Assembly: GCA_964588665.1 (NCBI GenBank)
Contig: CAZPQQ010000022.1
Location: 1-45,747, forward strand
Reading direction: 5' to 3'
Length of the DNA: 45,747 bases
Source: UBA2160 sp964588665
Lineage (GTDB): Bacteria; Chloroflexota; Dehalococcoidia; Lucifugimonadales; UBA1123
The notes under the pieces were generated by a model. It was not told the origin of the DNA, did no database searches, and saw only the letters and a program-made list of their open reading frames with translations. Position numbers and translations under genes: made by a program. Of the stretch, positions 8,578 to 16,888 are shown one piece after another (within the stretch, counting starts at the first letter, position 1; every line of letters begins with the position of its first letter).

Positions 8578-9189
8578 ATGCCAGCCGCCAAAGTCATACT
8601 GATCGGCGGGGCGCCGTTTTCCGGCAAGTCAACCGTGGGTCGCTTGATTGCCGCCGAGCTCGGCTATGGCTACGCATCGACGGACGACATCGGGCAGGCG
8701 TTGCGAGCGGTCACCACACCTGAATCCCATCCGGCGCTGCACCCGATGGCCGGCCAACTCCATACGGAATACTACATCTCCCGCCCGTTGGATGCTCTGA
8801 TGTCGGACGCCCGTCGGTCTCATGAGGCGATGTGGCCTGCGATCGAGGCTATCGTGAGGGCGCATGCTGCTTGGGGCCACCCTGCGGTGGTCGAAGGCTG
8901 GGCGCAGTGGCCCGAGCTTGTCGCCAAGCTTGGCTTGCCAAATGTGTCGTCGCTCTGGCTGATCGGAGATGACCAAACTTTAGAAGCCAGGATCAGGGCC
9001 GACACCAACTTCAGCGCCGGCGGCTCTGACGAGGAAGCGATGATACGCGCTTACGTCGCGAGGAATGCTGCGTACAACTCAGCGTTGGCGGAGGCGGTTG
9101 CACGGCTGGGCTTGCCGGCGATTCATGTCGATGCAGAGACTTCGCCTCAAGAGATGTGCGAAGCGTGTCTGGATATTCTGCAAGGCTGA
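8578..9189 (+). CDS. P-loop kinase-like protein (AAA_33 / 2-phosphoglycerate kinase-like)
   Basis: About 203 aa. Walker A GAPFSGKST lies near residues 11-19, followed by YASTDDIGQALR, a substrate-binding/Asp motif like that of small-molecule P-loop kinases. VVEGWAQWPEL further on resembles the 'VEG' motif of 2-phosphoglycerate kinase-type proteins, and a LID-like segment with Arg (LEARIRADTNF) follows. The start is the ATG at 8578, because GGAG lies 7 nt upstream; a GTG 6 nt earlier would overlap that site. The substrate cannot be read from the sequence: nucleoside, sugar acid or antibiotic are all possible. Confidence 0.8.
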   Translation: MPAAKVILIGGAPFSGKSTVGRLIAAELGYGYASTDDIGQALRAVTTPESHPALHPMAGQLHTEYYISRPLDALMSDARRSHEAMWPAIEAIVRAHAAWGHPAVVEGWAQWPELVAKLGLPNVSSLWLIGDDQTLEARIRADTNFSAGGSDEEAMIRAYVARNAAYNSALAEAVARLGLPAIHVDAETSPQEMCEACLDILQG

Positions 9190-9212
9190 TCGGCGGCCAA
9201 ACCGCATTCGCG

Positions 9213-9260
9213 AAAAAAAAAGAAGGACGGACTCGCGAGCCCGTCCTCTTGTTGTTATTT
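9213..9260. terminator. Bidirectional terminator
   Basis: Hairpin at 9224-9247: AGGACGG pairs with CCGTCCT, closed by a CTC/GAG inner stem with one A-C mismatch. On the minus strand it is followed by a long T-run (complement of 9213-9221), which fits the decayed cupin gene. On the plus strand it is followed by a T-rich tail, which fits the kinase gene. Confidence 0.8.
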
Positions 9261-9306
9261 TGGCAGCCGGTCGGCACGGCGGTTTTCCGCCGGCTTCCCA
9301 GCTCGG

Positions 9307-9462
9307 TTACTTAGGCTCGAAGATGATCGCTCGGATGTCCGTGGAGCCGACGTTTTCGACTCTATGCGTCCGCTCTTCGTGCCACATGACGAATCCGTCC
9401 GGAGGCTCCAAATCGGCGGCGCCGCCTGGTTGGGTGATAGAATCTCCCGGTGGAGGTGAGTC
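9307..9462 (-). pseudogene. C-terminal remnant of a small cupin-type protein
   Basis: About 50 codons ending FVMWHEERTHRVENVGSTDIR..IFEPK and a stop at 9307. This matches the last strand-turn region of small one-domain cupins (W....H...NVG.T..RAI..E.K). Upstream, the frame runs through the start of the opposite-strand CoA-transferase gene and no longer reads like a cupin, so the N-terminal half is missing. The intact minus-strand terminator beyond the stop supports a former gene here. Confidence 0.5.
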
Positions 9463-10569
9463 TTGCCTGGAGCTCTCGAGGGATACCGTGTTTTGGAGCA
9501 GGGCGGCAGCGTGGCCGTGTCCGTGCTGGGCATGCTTTTGGCCGACCAAGGCGCGCAGGTCGTGAAGCTTGAACCGCAGGCCGGAGACCCGTTGCGAGGC
9601 CACCCCGTTTTTTCCGTGTGGAATCGAGGCAAGATGTCGGTGGTTTTGAACCCTCGTTCCTCAGGAGACGACGACTTCGTCGCAGAGTTGGTAAAGACTG
9701 CGGACGTGCTGATCGCCGATGGCGCATCGGGCGCAGATGACGCCGGCGCCGGGTATGAGGACTTTGTCACAGACAATGGTGGAATCGTGTACGTCTCGAT
9801 GCCCGCGTTCGTCGACGGCAGCGATCACGAAGCGTCAGCCGCGTGGGAGACCGTTGTCGGCGCGTCGACGGGAGTGTACGCGGATCGGAGCTCCGACGGC
9901 GTAGACGGACCAAGCTTCATCGCGCTGCCATATGTCAGCATCTTCGCCGCGTTTGTCGCCGCCCCGGCAGTCACAGCCGCGCTGTTCCATCGAGCGCGCA
10001 CGGGCGAGGGCCAGAAGGTTACCGTGCCGCTCTACGATTCCATGTTCACCGCCATGGGAGCATCCCTTGTGGAACGACCGGACGTACCGTCCGGACCGGC
10101 CACCCTGTCGCCGGTTATCGAGCGCTTTTATCTGTGCAAAGACGGCCGCTGGGTCAACATCAACGCCGGGTTCGAGCGTGCGCTTCGTCCGTTGCTCGAC
10201 GCCGCGGGCCATCCGGAATGGTACGGTCCACTCACCGACCCCGTGCTGAGGGACGACGCAGAGCTACGTCGGGAGTGGTCCGGTCGCTTCGCTTCCGTCT
10301 GGAAGGAGCGGACGGCGGTCGAGTGGGAAGACGTGATGGAGCGGGTAGGCGGGCCTTGCACGATGTGCCGAACCATCGAAGAATGGATGGACACGGCTCA
10401 CGCGCGAGAATCGGAAGCCGTGATCGGCCTGGACGATCCCCTGCACGGCCCGATGCGTCAGGTGGGCGTGCAGGTGCGGCTCAGCGAAACACCGGGGCGT
10501 GTGCGCGGACCGGCACCCGGTCTCGGCGAGCACACGGAAGCCATAATAGCGTCGCTCTCGTCGAAATAA
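9463..10569 (+). CDS. CaiB/BaiF family III CoA-transferase (paralogue 1)
   Basis: 368 aa. Family III CoA-transferases move CoA between carboxylic acids through an Asp-bound intermediate. The N-terminus MPGALEGYRVLEQ..VSVLGMLLADQGAQVVKLEP is typical, as are FSVWNRGKMSVVLNP and the C-terminal APGLGEHTEAII. The TTG start at 9463 has GGAGGTGA upstream. By eye, the catalytic Asp position is Glu129 (AAWETVVGASTG). The protein may therefore be a divergent or less active member. A second, more canonical paralogue follows 76 nt downstream, suggesting a two-gene unit. Substrate unknown. Confidence 0.88.
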   Translation: MPGALEGYRVLEQGGSVAVSVLGMLLADQGAQVVKLEPQAGDPLRGHPVFSVWNRGKMSVVLNPRSSGDDDFVAELVKTADVLIADGASGADDAGAGYEDFVTDNGGIVYVSMPAFVDGSDHEASAAWETVVGASTGVYADRSSDGVDGPSFIALPYVSIFAAFVAAPAVTAALFHRARTGEGQKVTVPLYDSMFTAMGASLVERPDVPSGPATLSPVIERFYLCKDGRWVNINAGFERALRPLLDAAGHPEWYGPLTDPVLRDDAELRREWSGRFASVWKERTAVEWEDVMERVGGPCTMCRTIEEWMDTAHARESEAVIGLDDPLHGPMRQVGVQVRLSETPGRVRGPAPGLGEHTEAIIASLSSK

Positions 10570-10645
10570 ACCGCGAGAACGAATGTCACACGAGAGCAGC
10601 GACGTGACGGTCGCTGGCCGCATCGAACAGGGCGAAGGAGCATCC

Positions 10646-11821
10646 ATGCCTGGCGCGTTAGACGGAATCAGGGTCTTGGACATGTGCATCATATTGGCCG
10701 GGCCAACGTGCGGTAGGACATTGGGCGAGTACGGCGCCGACGTCATCAAGATTGACCCCGAGCACCGCAAACCCGGTCTGACGCCCTGGCTCGAAGTCGG
10801 CAGGGCGAAACGCAGCATCTGCCTGAACATCACGAAACCAGGAGGCTTCGACGCTTTCCACCGCCTGCTGGACACGGCGGACGTCGTGCTCGAGGGGTTC
10901 CGCAAAGGGGTGGCCGACAGGCTGGGCGTGGGCTACCAGCAGCTCCGTGAACGAAATCCCGGCATCGTATACGTGTCAATCAACGCCTTCGGTCAGGAAG
11001 GGCCATGGGCGATGCGGCCGGGGTTCGATCAAAACGCCCAGGCCGCCACTGGCATGCAGGTGCGCAACGGAGGCAGGGACGGGACTCCGGCGCCCCCTCC
11101 TTATACATTCAACGACTACGGCACCGGCCTTATGGCTGCATACGGCGTGATGCTGGCGCTGCTGGAGCGCGAACGGACGGGCATCGGTCAGCGCATCGAG
11201 ACGTCGCTGGCGTTCACCGCGTCGACCTTCTCGTCCGCTTACATGATCGACTACGACGGGCATCATCGAAACGAAGTTGAAGGACCCACGGCCAGGGGTT
11301 TCGGCGCTCTTTCGAGGCTGTATCAAGCATCCGACCGCTGGTTCTTCCTGTCGGCGGACGCAGAGGGCGATTGGGACAAGCTCACGGATCTGACTGAACT
11401 GAAGCATCTCAAAGGGAAAGCCGAATTTGCCACCCGCGAGGCTCGTGTACGCAACGAAGACGCTTTGGAGACGGAGCTCGCCGACGCATTTTCAGGCGCA
11501 ACGGTCGAGGATCTGACCAACCGGCTGCGAGCACGTGGAGTGGTCGCTACGCCGAATCGAGAGTTATCCGGGCTTCGACGTGACGCGGACGCCGAGCGTC
11601 GCGGCCTGATCGTGTCAGGGAGGCATGAAGCGTTCGGGGCGATACGACATGCGGGTGTCGCGCCGCAGTTGAGCCGAACGCCCGCGATCACAGGCGCCTC
11701 GCCCGCGTTTGGAGGCGACACCGAGGACGTTCTCCGCGAGTTGGGCTACACAACGGAGGAGATCCAAGAGCTGAGAGAGCAAGGCGCGATCCCGACATCG
11801 GACGGGACGCCGTTGGCATAG
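10646..11821 (+). CDS. CaiB/BaiF family III CoA-transferase (paralogue 2)
   Basis: 391 aa from the ATG at 10646, chosen for its AAGGAG site 5 nt upstream and because MPGALDGIRVLDM is the usual N-terminus. An ATG at 10583 is also open. Family features: AGPTCGRTLGEYGADVIKIDP, GRAKRSICLNITKPGG and NPGIVYVSINAFGQEGPW. The expected catalytic Asp is Asp128 in GFDQNAQAATG. The C-terminal half carries the substrate-cap region with GFGALSRLYQASDRW. Likely partner of the preceding gene, as either tandem duplicates or subunits of a heteromer. Substrate unknown. Confidence 0.92.
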   Translation: MPGALDGIRVLDMCIILAGPTCGRTLGEYGADVIKIDPEHRKPGLTPWLEVGRAKRSICLNITKPGGFDAFHRLLDTADVVLEGFRKGVADRLGVGYQQLRERNPGIVYVSINAFGQEGPWAMRPGFDQNAQAATGMQVRNGGRDGTPAPPPYTFNDYGTGLMAAYGVMLALLERERTGIGQRIETSLAFTASTFSSAYMIDYDGHHRNEVEGPTARGFGALSRLYQASDRWFFLSADAEGDWDKLTDLTELKHLKGKAEFATREARVRNEDALETELADAFSGATVEDLTNRLRARGVVATPNRELSGLRRDADAERRGLIVSGRHEAFGAIRHAGVAPQLSRTPAITGASPAFGGDTEDVLRELGYTTEEIQELREQGAIPTSDGTPLA

Positions 11822-11882
11822 AGCCAAGGGCATTGCGCCTCGCTTGAGATCACTTAGCATGCCGCCCGGGCGAGCAGCGCGA

Positions 11883-12080
11883 TCAGTGTCCCCGTCGGTT
11901 CTTGTGGGCCACCTTGCGCCAGATGACGGACATGCTGGATCGCAACCAGGACCGCTGGTCCATCTCGTTGCGCCACGCCGCGCCGACCAGAGCGTTCACT
12001 AGCGCTTCCTCGTCTGACTTCCAGGTGTCGTGCCTCGAACCGTTTTCGATGAGGCCGTTGCGCATTCCCGCTGTCCGCAT
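11883..12080 (-). CDS. Small hypothetical protein
   Basis: 65 aa, minus strand, starting at the ATG at 12080, which is preceded by GGGAGA with 6 nt spacing. The sequence is hydrophilic, helix-prone and Trp/Arg-rich: DEEALVNALVGAAWRNEMD, then RSSMSVIWRKVAHKNRRGH. The opposite-strand ORF here reads less like a protein. I do not recognise a family. It lies between the CoA-transferases and a Nudix gene and has no clear operon partner. Confidence 0.45.
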   Translation of the reverse strand: MRTAGMRNGLIENGSRHDTWKSDEEALVNALVGAAWRNEMDQRSWLRSSMSVIWRKVAHKNRRGH

Positions 12081-12250
12081 GTCTAATCTCCCGGGGCCTT
12101 CGGAATGAAAGAGGTTAAGTCAGAATAGCGTCGGCTGGCTCGCAAGACTAGCCCATTGTTGGTTAGTTTTCGAGAAACATACGAGAAACTGTTCGAGTAT
12201 ATCATCAACCATCCATGCAAGGTTGGCAACTAATGTGACGGAGATTCACA

Positions 12251-12724
12251 ATGATTTCGTTCGATATCGACGGCGCAAAGTTCAACTACAGGGTCGGAGG
12301 CGTTGTCGTCCACGGAAATCAGGTGCTGCTGCAGTACACCGAATTCGACCCGTTCTGGGTGATTCCAGGCGGCAGAGTCGAAATCATGGAGCCCGCTGCG
12401 GATGCCGTAAAACGGGAAATAGCTGAGGAGTTGGATGTCGCGGTGGCAGTGGAGAGATTGTTGTGGACCGTGGAGAATTTCTTCACGTATGATGGTCAAC
12501 CCTTCCATGAAGTCGGACTTTACTTTCGAGTAAACCTACCAGAAGTCTCAATGTTTTCTAATCTTGAGGGCATATTGGAAACGTCGGACGAACACGGTTT
12601 GAAACATTACACCGGATGGCGATCCTTGGACGAACTCGACGAGCTGGACGTCCGGCCATCGTTCCTTCGAGCGGCGCTCAAGTCGCTCCCAGACCGACCG
12701 ATGCACATCGTGCACACCGGCTGA
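12251..12724 (+). CDS. Nudix hydrolase
   Basis: 157 aa. Nudix enzymes hydrolyse nucleoside-diphosphate-linked compounds with Mg2+. The Nudix box is GGRVEIMEPAADAV followed by KREIAEELDV, matching GX5EX7REUXEEXGU except Asp for the last Gly. The preceding strand VVVHGNQVLLQY and FDPFWVIPGG are typical. The ATG at 12251 has GGAG 8-9 nt upstream. No extra domain; the substrate is not inferable. Confidence 0.92.
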   Translation: MISFDIDGAKFNYRVGGVVVHGNQVLLQYTEFDPFWVIPGGRVEIMEPAADAVKREIAEELDVAVAVERLLWTVENFFTYDGQPFHEVGLYFRVNLPEVSMFSNLEGILETSDEHGLKHYTGWRSLDELDELDVRPSFLRAALKSLPDRPMHIVHTG

Positions 12725-12916
12725 CTGGCACAGGCATGAACCTCGACTGCGGCTCGTGTTGAACGGCACGTGACAACACTGTAATATGAGGCGCGACGCC
12801 AGACTGACGCCAGCGGTCCTCGGCGCGGGATCGAGCGCCAGCAACATCACGTTCGAGATTGCCGAGCGGGTCGCCGCCATTCAACCCAACGGCAGAGTCG
12901 AGGAACCAGGTCAACC

Positions 12917-14125
12917 ATCGACAGGACGCAGCAGACGACCTCACAGCCCGCGCAGGGACGCCTCTGGTCCACGGACTTCGTACTTACGCTTCTAGTCGCC
13001 CACTGCCTGTTCGCGTCGTTTGCCGGTATGTACACGGTGATCCCGTTATTTGTCGTGGACCGTGGCGGCGAGGTATGGCACGTCGGTGTCGTGGTCGGCT
13101 CCATGGGAGTGACCGGCCTGTCCGTCCGGCCTTTTGCGGGTCGATGGATTCAGTCGTTCGGTCCCAAGAGGGTGGCGGTCCTGGGCTCCGCGGTGTTCGG
13201 CGTCGCCACGCTGGCGCACATGCTGGCGTTCAACGTCTGGCTCATCGTCCCCGCCCGCATGGCCCAGGGCATCGGGCTGGCGTTGACGCCCGTGGCAACG
13301 GCCACGATAGTGGCCAACCTTGCTCCTGTTCACCGTCGTGGCGAGGCGATGTCTGTCATTGGCAACGCCATCGCCACCGCGACGATGTACTCGCCGGTCC
13401 TGGGATTTTGGCTATTCTCGCGATTCGGGTTCGAGGCGGCCTTCGCGTACACGGGCATTGCGGCGCTCGTAGGCACTGGATTCGCCCTCGCGTTGTCGAA
13501 GCTTCGGGTCGGAAGCCAGCTAAGTTCGGGACCGGCGACGAAAGCGCCGTTCTTCAGCAAGAGCGCCTTGTTTCCAACGGCAGTGTTTCTCTGTTACACG
13601 GTCACCACGGCGCCCACGAGCACCTTCCTGCCAATTCTCGCCGAAGACCGTGGCCTGGGGAACCCGGGTCTGTATTTCACAGTGATGTCGCTGGTCTCCA
13701 TATTCTTCATGGTGGGCGCCGGCCCGGCAGCGGACCGATTCGGGAGGGCGGCGGTGATCGTTCCCGGAATGCTGTTCGTCGCCACGGGCATGTTCGTGCT
13801 GACCGGGGCGGCAAACCAATTCATGCTGCTTTCTGCCGCATTCCTGGCTGGCGGAGGCTTCGGGTTGGTTCAGCCCGGCATACAGTCGCTGACCATCGAC
13901 CGCGCGCCGACGAGTGAGCGGTCCTCGGCCCTGGCCACGCTGCAAGGAGCATGGGACGTCGGGGGATTCGGCGGTGCCATCGCACTCGGGCCGCTTGCGG
14001 GAGTCATAGGAGTGGCGGCTGCATTCGCCACGGCAGGCGCGGTCGCCCTGGCCGGCGCCGGAGGATTAGTAGCTGGCATCGTGAAGGGGTCTGCGCCTGC
14101 GGTGCAACCGGAGGACCGAGCTTAG
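12917..14125 (+). CDS. MFS transporter (drug/metabolite efflux-like), start uncertain
   Basis: About 12 membrane segments, major facilitator superfamily. GRWIQSFGPKRV is the loop 2-3 motif region and PARMAQGIGLALTP the TM4 region. The first ATG is at 13028, but starting there would remove the first half of TM1. The open frame upstream encodes DFVLTLLVAHCLFASFAG, a good TM1, plus a short hydrophilic tail back to an ATC at 12917 preceded by GAGGAACCAGG. No ATG, GTG or TTG fits, so either a rare ATC start is used or the start codon has mutated. The substrate is unknown; the nearest relatives are DHA1-type exporters. Confidence 0.8.
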   Translation: MDRTQQTTSQPAQGRLWSTDFVLTLLVAHCLFASFAGMYTVIPLFVVDRGGEVWHVGVVVGSMGVTGLSVRPFAGRWIQSFGPKRVAVLGSAVFGVATLAHMLAFNVWLIVPARMAQGIGLALTPVATATIVANLAPVHRRGEAMSVIGNAIATATMYSPVLGFWLFSRFGFEAAFAYTGIAALVGTGFALALSKLRVGSQLSSGPATKAPFFSKSALFPTAVFLCYTVTTAPTSTFLPILAEDRGLGNPGLYFTVMSLVSIFFMVGAGPAADRFGRAAVIVPGMLFVATGMFVLTGAANQFMLLSAAFLAGGGFGLVQPGIQSLTIDRAPTSERSSALATLQGAWDVGGFGGAIALGPLAGVIGVAAAFATAGAVALAGAGGLVAGIVKGSAPAVQPEDRA

Positions 14126-14168
14126 CGCCGATCGATCGCTACGAATTCCTACACCTAAAGGCCATGGC

Positions 14169-14194
14169 ATCGAGCGTGCGGAATGGCGCTCGAT
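14169..14194 (+). terminator. Hairpin after the MFS gene
   Basis: ATCGAGCG (14169-14176) pairs perfectly with CGCTCGAT (14187-14194) around a 10-nt loop, followed by TTCCATGTTT. A plausible weak terminator separating the MFS gene from the regulator gene. Confidence 0.5.
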
Positions 14195-14220
14195 TTCCAT
14201 GTTTCCTCAAGTGCGATTTT

Positions 14221-14238
14221 TCACAATTGTGATATAAT
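14221..14238 (+). promoter_or_regulatory. Extended -10 promoter overlapped by a 12-bp palindrome
   Basis: The perfect palindrome TCACAATTGTGA (14221-14232) directly abuts TATAAT (14233-14238), and TGA before it supplies the extended -10 TG. No good -35 is seen. Transcription should start near 14245, only about 9 nt before the ATG at 14254, leaving almost no leader and no ribosome-binding site. The palindrome is well placed to act as an operator. Confidence 0.65.
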
Positions 14239-14253
14239 AGTGCATCAATCGAG

Positions 14254-16626
14254 ATGTCCAATCAGCGCCATCCGATCGGTCCGACGGCGCTCATCCACCA
14301 CGGATTTTGCTTCGTGAGCACAGGCGCAAAGAGCAAACAAGGAGGCGGCCCCGGCGAGGCAGACTCGCGGGAGGAAGCCTTCTTTGTAATCGACGACCAA
14401 CAGCGGGTCGTTGGATGGAGCGATGCGGCCGCCCAAAGGTTGGGCCTGCCCGAGGACGCCACTCTCGGCAAATCGTGCTACGAAGTTCTGCAAGGACGCT
14501 CTCCATTCGGCAAGGTTCTGTGCCGCGCAGATTGCTCCCCAATCAATGCGTTGCGATCCGGGCACATGACCGCCAGATGCTCGATGACCGTAGCGAACGG
14601 ATCGAGCGCCCGCCGGCGGCTGACGGCCGAATTGGTTGCGATTCCGACCCCCCCGGGCGGCGCCGCGGCCTGGCTGGTCGAGAACGGATCGGGACGCCGA
14701 GACTCCAACGGAGGCGCCCCCGCCCGCGCCGACGCCCCGCTAGAAACCACCACGGACGTGTTGCGCGACTTGAGCTCTCTCGGGGCTCTGTCCACACTCC
14801 TTTCGCCGGACGATCTCGGACGAAGCATCGAGCAGGCCCTCGACTGGCTTCGCCAAGAACTCGACGCCGAAGCTGCCGAGTTGTTCCTTGGAGAGGCCCA
14901 AGGCAGGGATTTGCTGCTTTCCGCGTACAGCGGCCCCTTCAAGTCCGCATTCACTGAGATAACCCGATTCCGTCCGGGTGAAGGCTTTCCCGGTCTCGTG
15001 TCGACCAACGGGGAGCCCATACTCACGCATCATCTCGGCGGCGATTCACGATACCTTCGGTCACGTGTCAAACAGAAAGGGTTCAACTCCTACGCATGCG
15101 TGCCGCTGATGACAGCCGATGGCGTCATGGGTACGTTGAGCGCGGCTAGCCGCCGGACAGACTTGGACCTCGAACGCGCCCTCACGCTCATGACTTGGGC
15201 CAGCCGCCCGGTTGGCAACATGCTGCGCGCGGGCCTTTCGCAGATCCGAGACCGCATTCAACCGGAGGCGTCAGTTTCGCCGCGTGATGCCGAGGGCTCG
15301 CTCGACCGGCTCATGCGTGCCGTACTTGGACAGATGATGGCGCTCGGGCAGTCCGACGGCGGGGCATTGCTGTTGTACGACCGTCATGTCGAGGGCGTCG
15401 TGCGCAGGGTGACCCAGGGCGAACTCTCCGGAATGCTGTGCCCTGACATCACCGGCGGCAGCCCGCAGAATTGTCCGTCTCTGGTGGGCAAACATGGAGT
15501 CGCACTGCATGGCCCTCGACGTCTCTGGCCTCCAAATTGCCATCAGGCGCCAACCGGCGCGGCGATGATCTACTGCCTGCCGCTCGTCGTTGCCGATCAG
15601 GAGGTTGGCATCGTTCAACTGGCCTACGCGGAGGGTTTGCCTTCGCCCACGACCAAGTTCCTTCCGCTCCTGCTCAACCTGGCCGAGCGGGCCGCGGGCG
15701 CCATCAACGCGGCGTGGTTGAATCTGCAAATCCAACAGACGGCTCACGATCCGAGGATGATCCAGCCGGTGGCATTGCCCGCACTCACCGTGTCGGAGGA
15801 GGCCGGTGAGTCACAGGAGCACTCACGAAAGCTGTCGCCCGCGGACGCCGGGCCCGCCCAACCCTGGCTTTCGGTTCGTTGCCTTGGCACGTTCGAGCTA
15901 TATCAGCAGGGCAGACTGGTCACTCCCAGCATGTTCAGCCGTCGAGGCGCGTTGACTCTGCTCAAGATACTCCTGATAAGGGAAGGGCGGCCAATATCGC
16001 GGGATGCTCTGACCGAGCTCCTTTGGCCGGAGTCCGATCCTCAGGCTGCGGCAAATCGGCTCTACGTCTTGGTGCATGCCCTGAGACAGATCGTGGAGCC
16101 GTCCCCCCGAGACAAGAATTGGCTGTACGTTCGCAGTGACGGCGATCGCTACTACCTCGACCGCGAAGCCCAGTACGAGCTGGACGTAGAGGAATTCCGA
16201 AAGAGCGTCTCGATCGGCAATCAGCTTGAGCGGGACGGGTCCGTAGACGAAGCGATACGCAGTTACGAGCGGGCGATGGCCCTCTATCGAGGCGACCTTC
16301 TCGAAGAGGAGCCCTACGCGGATTGGTGCTGGGCCGAACGAGAAGACCTCAAGGAAATCTGCCTTGCGCTGCTCAACAAACTCGCCGACCACTACTTGAA
16401 GCAGGATTCGTTTGAAGAGAGCATCAACTACTACCGGCGTGCGTTGAAAGTCGACCCCTTGAGAGAGCGGAGCCATCGCGGCTTGATGCGAGCACTGTGG
16501 CAGGCTGGGCGCCGTGACGAAGCTCTTCGCCAGTACCAGGCCTGCCAAACGATTCTCAGACGCGAACTCGACTTAGAACCTCTGGCCGAGACACAAAGGC
16601 TTTACCTCCGAATTCGCGGCGACTGA
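14254..16626 (+). CDS. PAS-GAF-GAF-BTAD (SARP-like) transcriptional regulator
   Basis: 790 aa, cytoplasmic, predicted one-component sensor-regulator. PAS domain at about 45-135 with a cysteine cluster (Cys75, Cys90, Cys94, Cys109) that could hold an Fe-S cluster or act as a redox switch. GAF 1 at about 185-325 (LDAEAAELFLGE, FRPGEGFPGLV). GAF 2 at about 345-490, also Cys-rich. From about 541 an OmpR-type winged helix (VRCLGTFELY, LLKILLIREGRPISRDALTELLWPE). From about 640 the TPR-like bacterial transcriptional activator domain, ending LDLEPLAETQRLYLRI. It lies upstream of the nar cluster. As I recall, Thermus controls its nar operon with DnrS, a GAF-BTAD protein, plus a CRP-like partner. Control of nitrate/nitrite genes is inferred. 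Confidence 0.9.
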   Translation: MSNQRHPIGPTALIHHGFCFVSTGAKSKQGGGPGEADSREEAFFVIDDQQRVVGWSDAAAQRLGLPEDATLGKSCYEVLQGRSPFGKVLCRADCSPINALRSGHMTARCSMTVANGSSARRRLTAELVAIPTPPGGAAAWLVENGSGRRDSNGGAPARADAPLETTTDVLRDLSSLGALSTLLSPDDLGRSIEQALDWLRQELDAEAAELFLGEAQGRDLLLSAYSGPFKSAFTEITRFRPGEGFPGLVSTNGEPILTHHLGGDSRYLRSRVKQKGFNSYACVPLMTADGVMGTLSAASRRTDLDLERALTLMTWASRPVGNMLRAGLSQIRDRIQPEASVSPRDAEGSLDRLMRAVLGQMMALGQSDGGALLLYDRHVEGVVRRVTQGELSGMLCPDITGGSPQNCPSLVGKHGVALHGPRRLWPPNCHQAPTGAAMIYCLPLVVADQEVGIVQLAYAEGLPSPTTKFLPLLLNLAERAAGAINAAWLNLQIQQTAHDPRMIQPVALPALTVSEEAGESQEHSRKLSPADAGPAQPWLSVRCLGTFELYQQGRLVTPSMFSRRGALTLLKILLIREGRPISRDALTELLWPESDPQAAANRLYVLVHALRQIVEPSPRDKNWLYVRSDGDRYYLDREAQYELDVEEFRKSVSIGNQLERDGSVDEAIRSYERAMALYRGDLLEEEPYADWCWAEREDLKEICLALLNKLADHYLKQDSFEESINYYRRALKVDPLRERSHRGLMRALWQAGRRDEALRQYQACQTILRRELDLEPLAETQRLYLRIRGD

Positions 16627-16685
16627 GTCTCCGCTCAGCCTTTCCGCCGCCCTAAACTACTCCAAACACCAACTTTTCTCCCTTC

Positions 16686-16706
16686 TGTCTGTAAGCCCCA
16701 GGTAAG
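16686..16706 (+). promoter_or_regulatory. Candidate SARP/BTAD operator: GTAAG direct repeat, 11-bp period, copy 1
   Basis: GTAAG at 16691-16695 and again at 16702-16706, exactly one helical turn (11 bp) apart, inside a 21-bp segment beginning TGTCTGTAAGC. The same arrangement with 16 of 21 bases identical occurs at 29736-29756. SARP regulators bind heptamer direct repeats with 11-bp period. The site lies downstream of the regulator gene and upstream of the small ORF and nar genes. Confidence 0.55.
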
Positions 16707-16888
16707 CTCTGCCGTGTATTCCTTGTAGCATAGTGCGCGTTTTCAAACTTGTTTGGCGACGCCAGAGGAATGACCGGCCCTTTGAAGGCGAACCTTTGAT
16801 CCTCTTGAGCAACCAGCAGATGCATGCGTCGGACTCAGCATCGACCTAGCCACGGCATTCTCGTCGCTTCACGCCACGGTTGAAAACA

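Noticed and set aside
12859..13917. Plus-strand ORF of about 350 codons overlapping the MFS gene
   Set aside because: Arg/Gly/His-rich out-of-frame reading of the MFS transporter gene.
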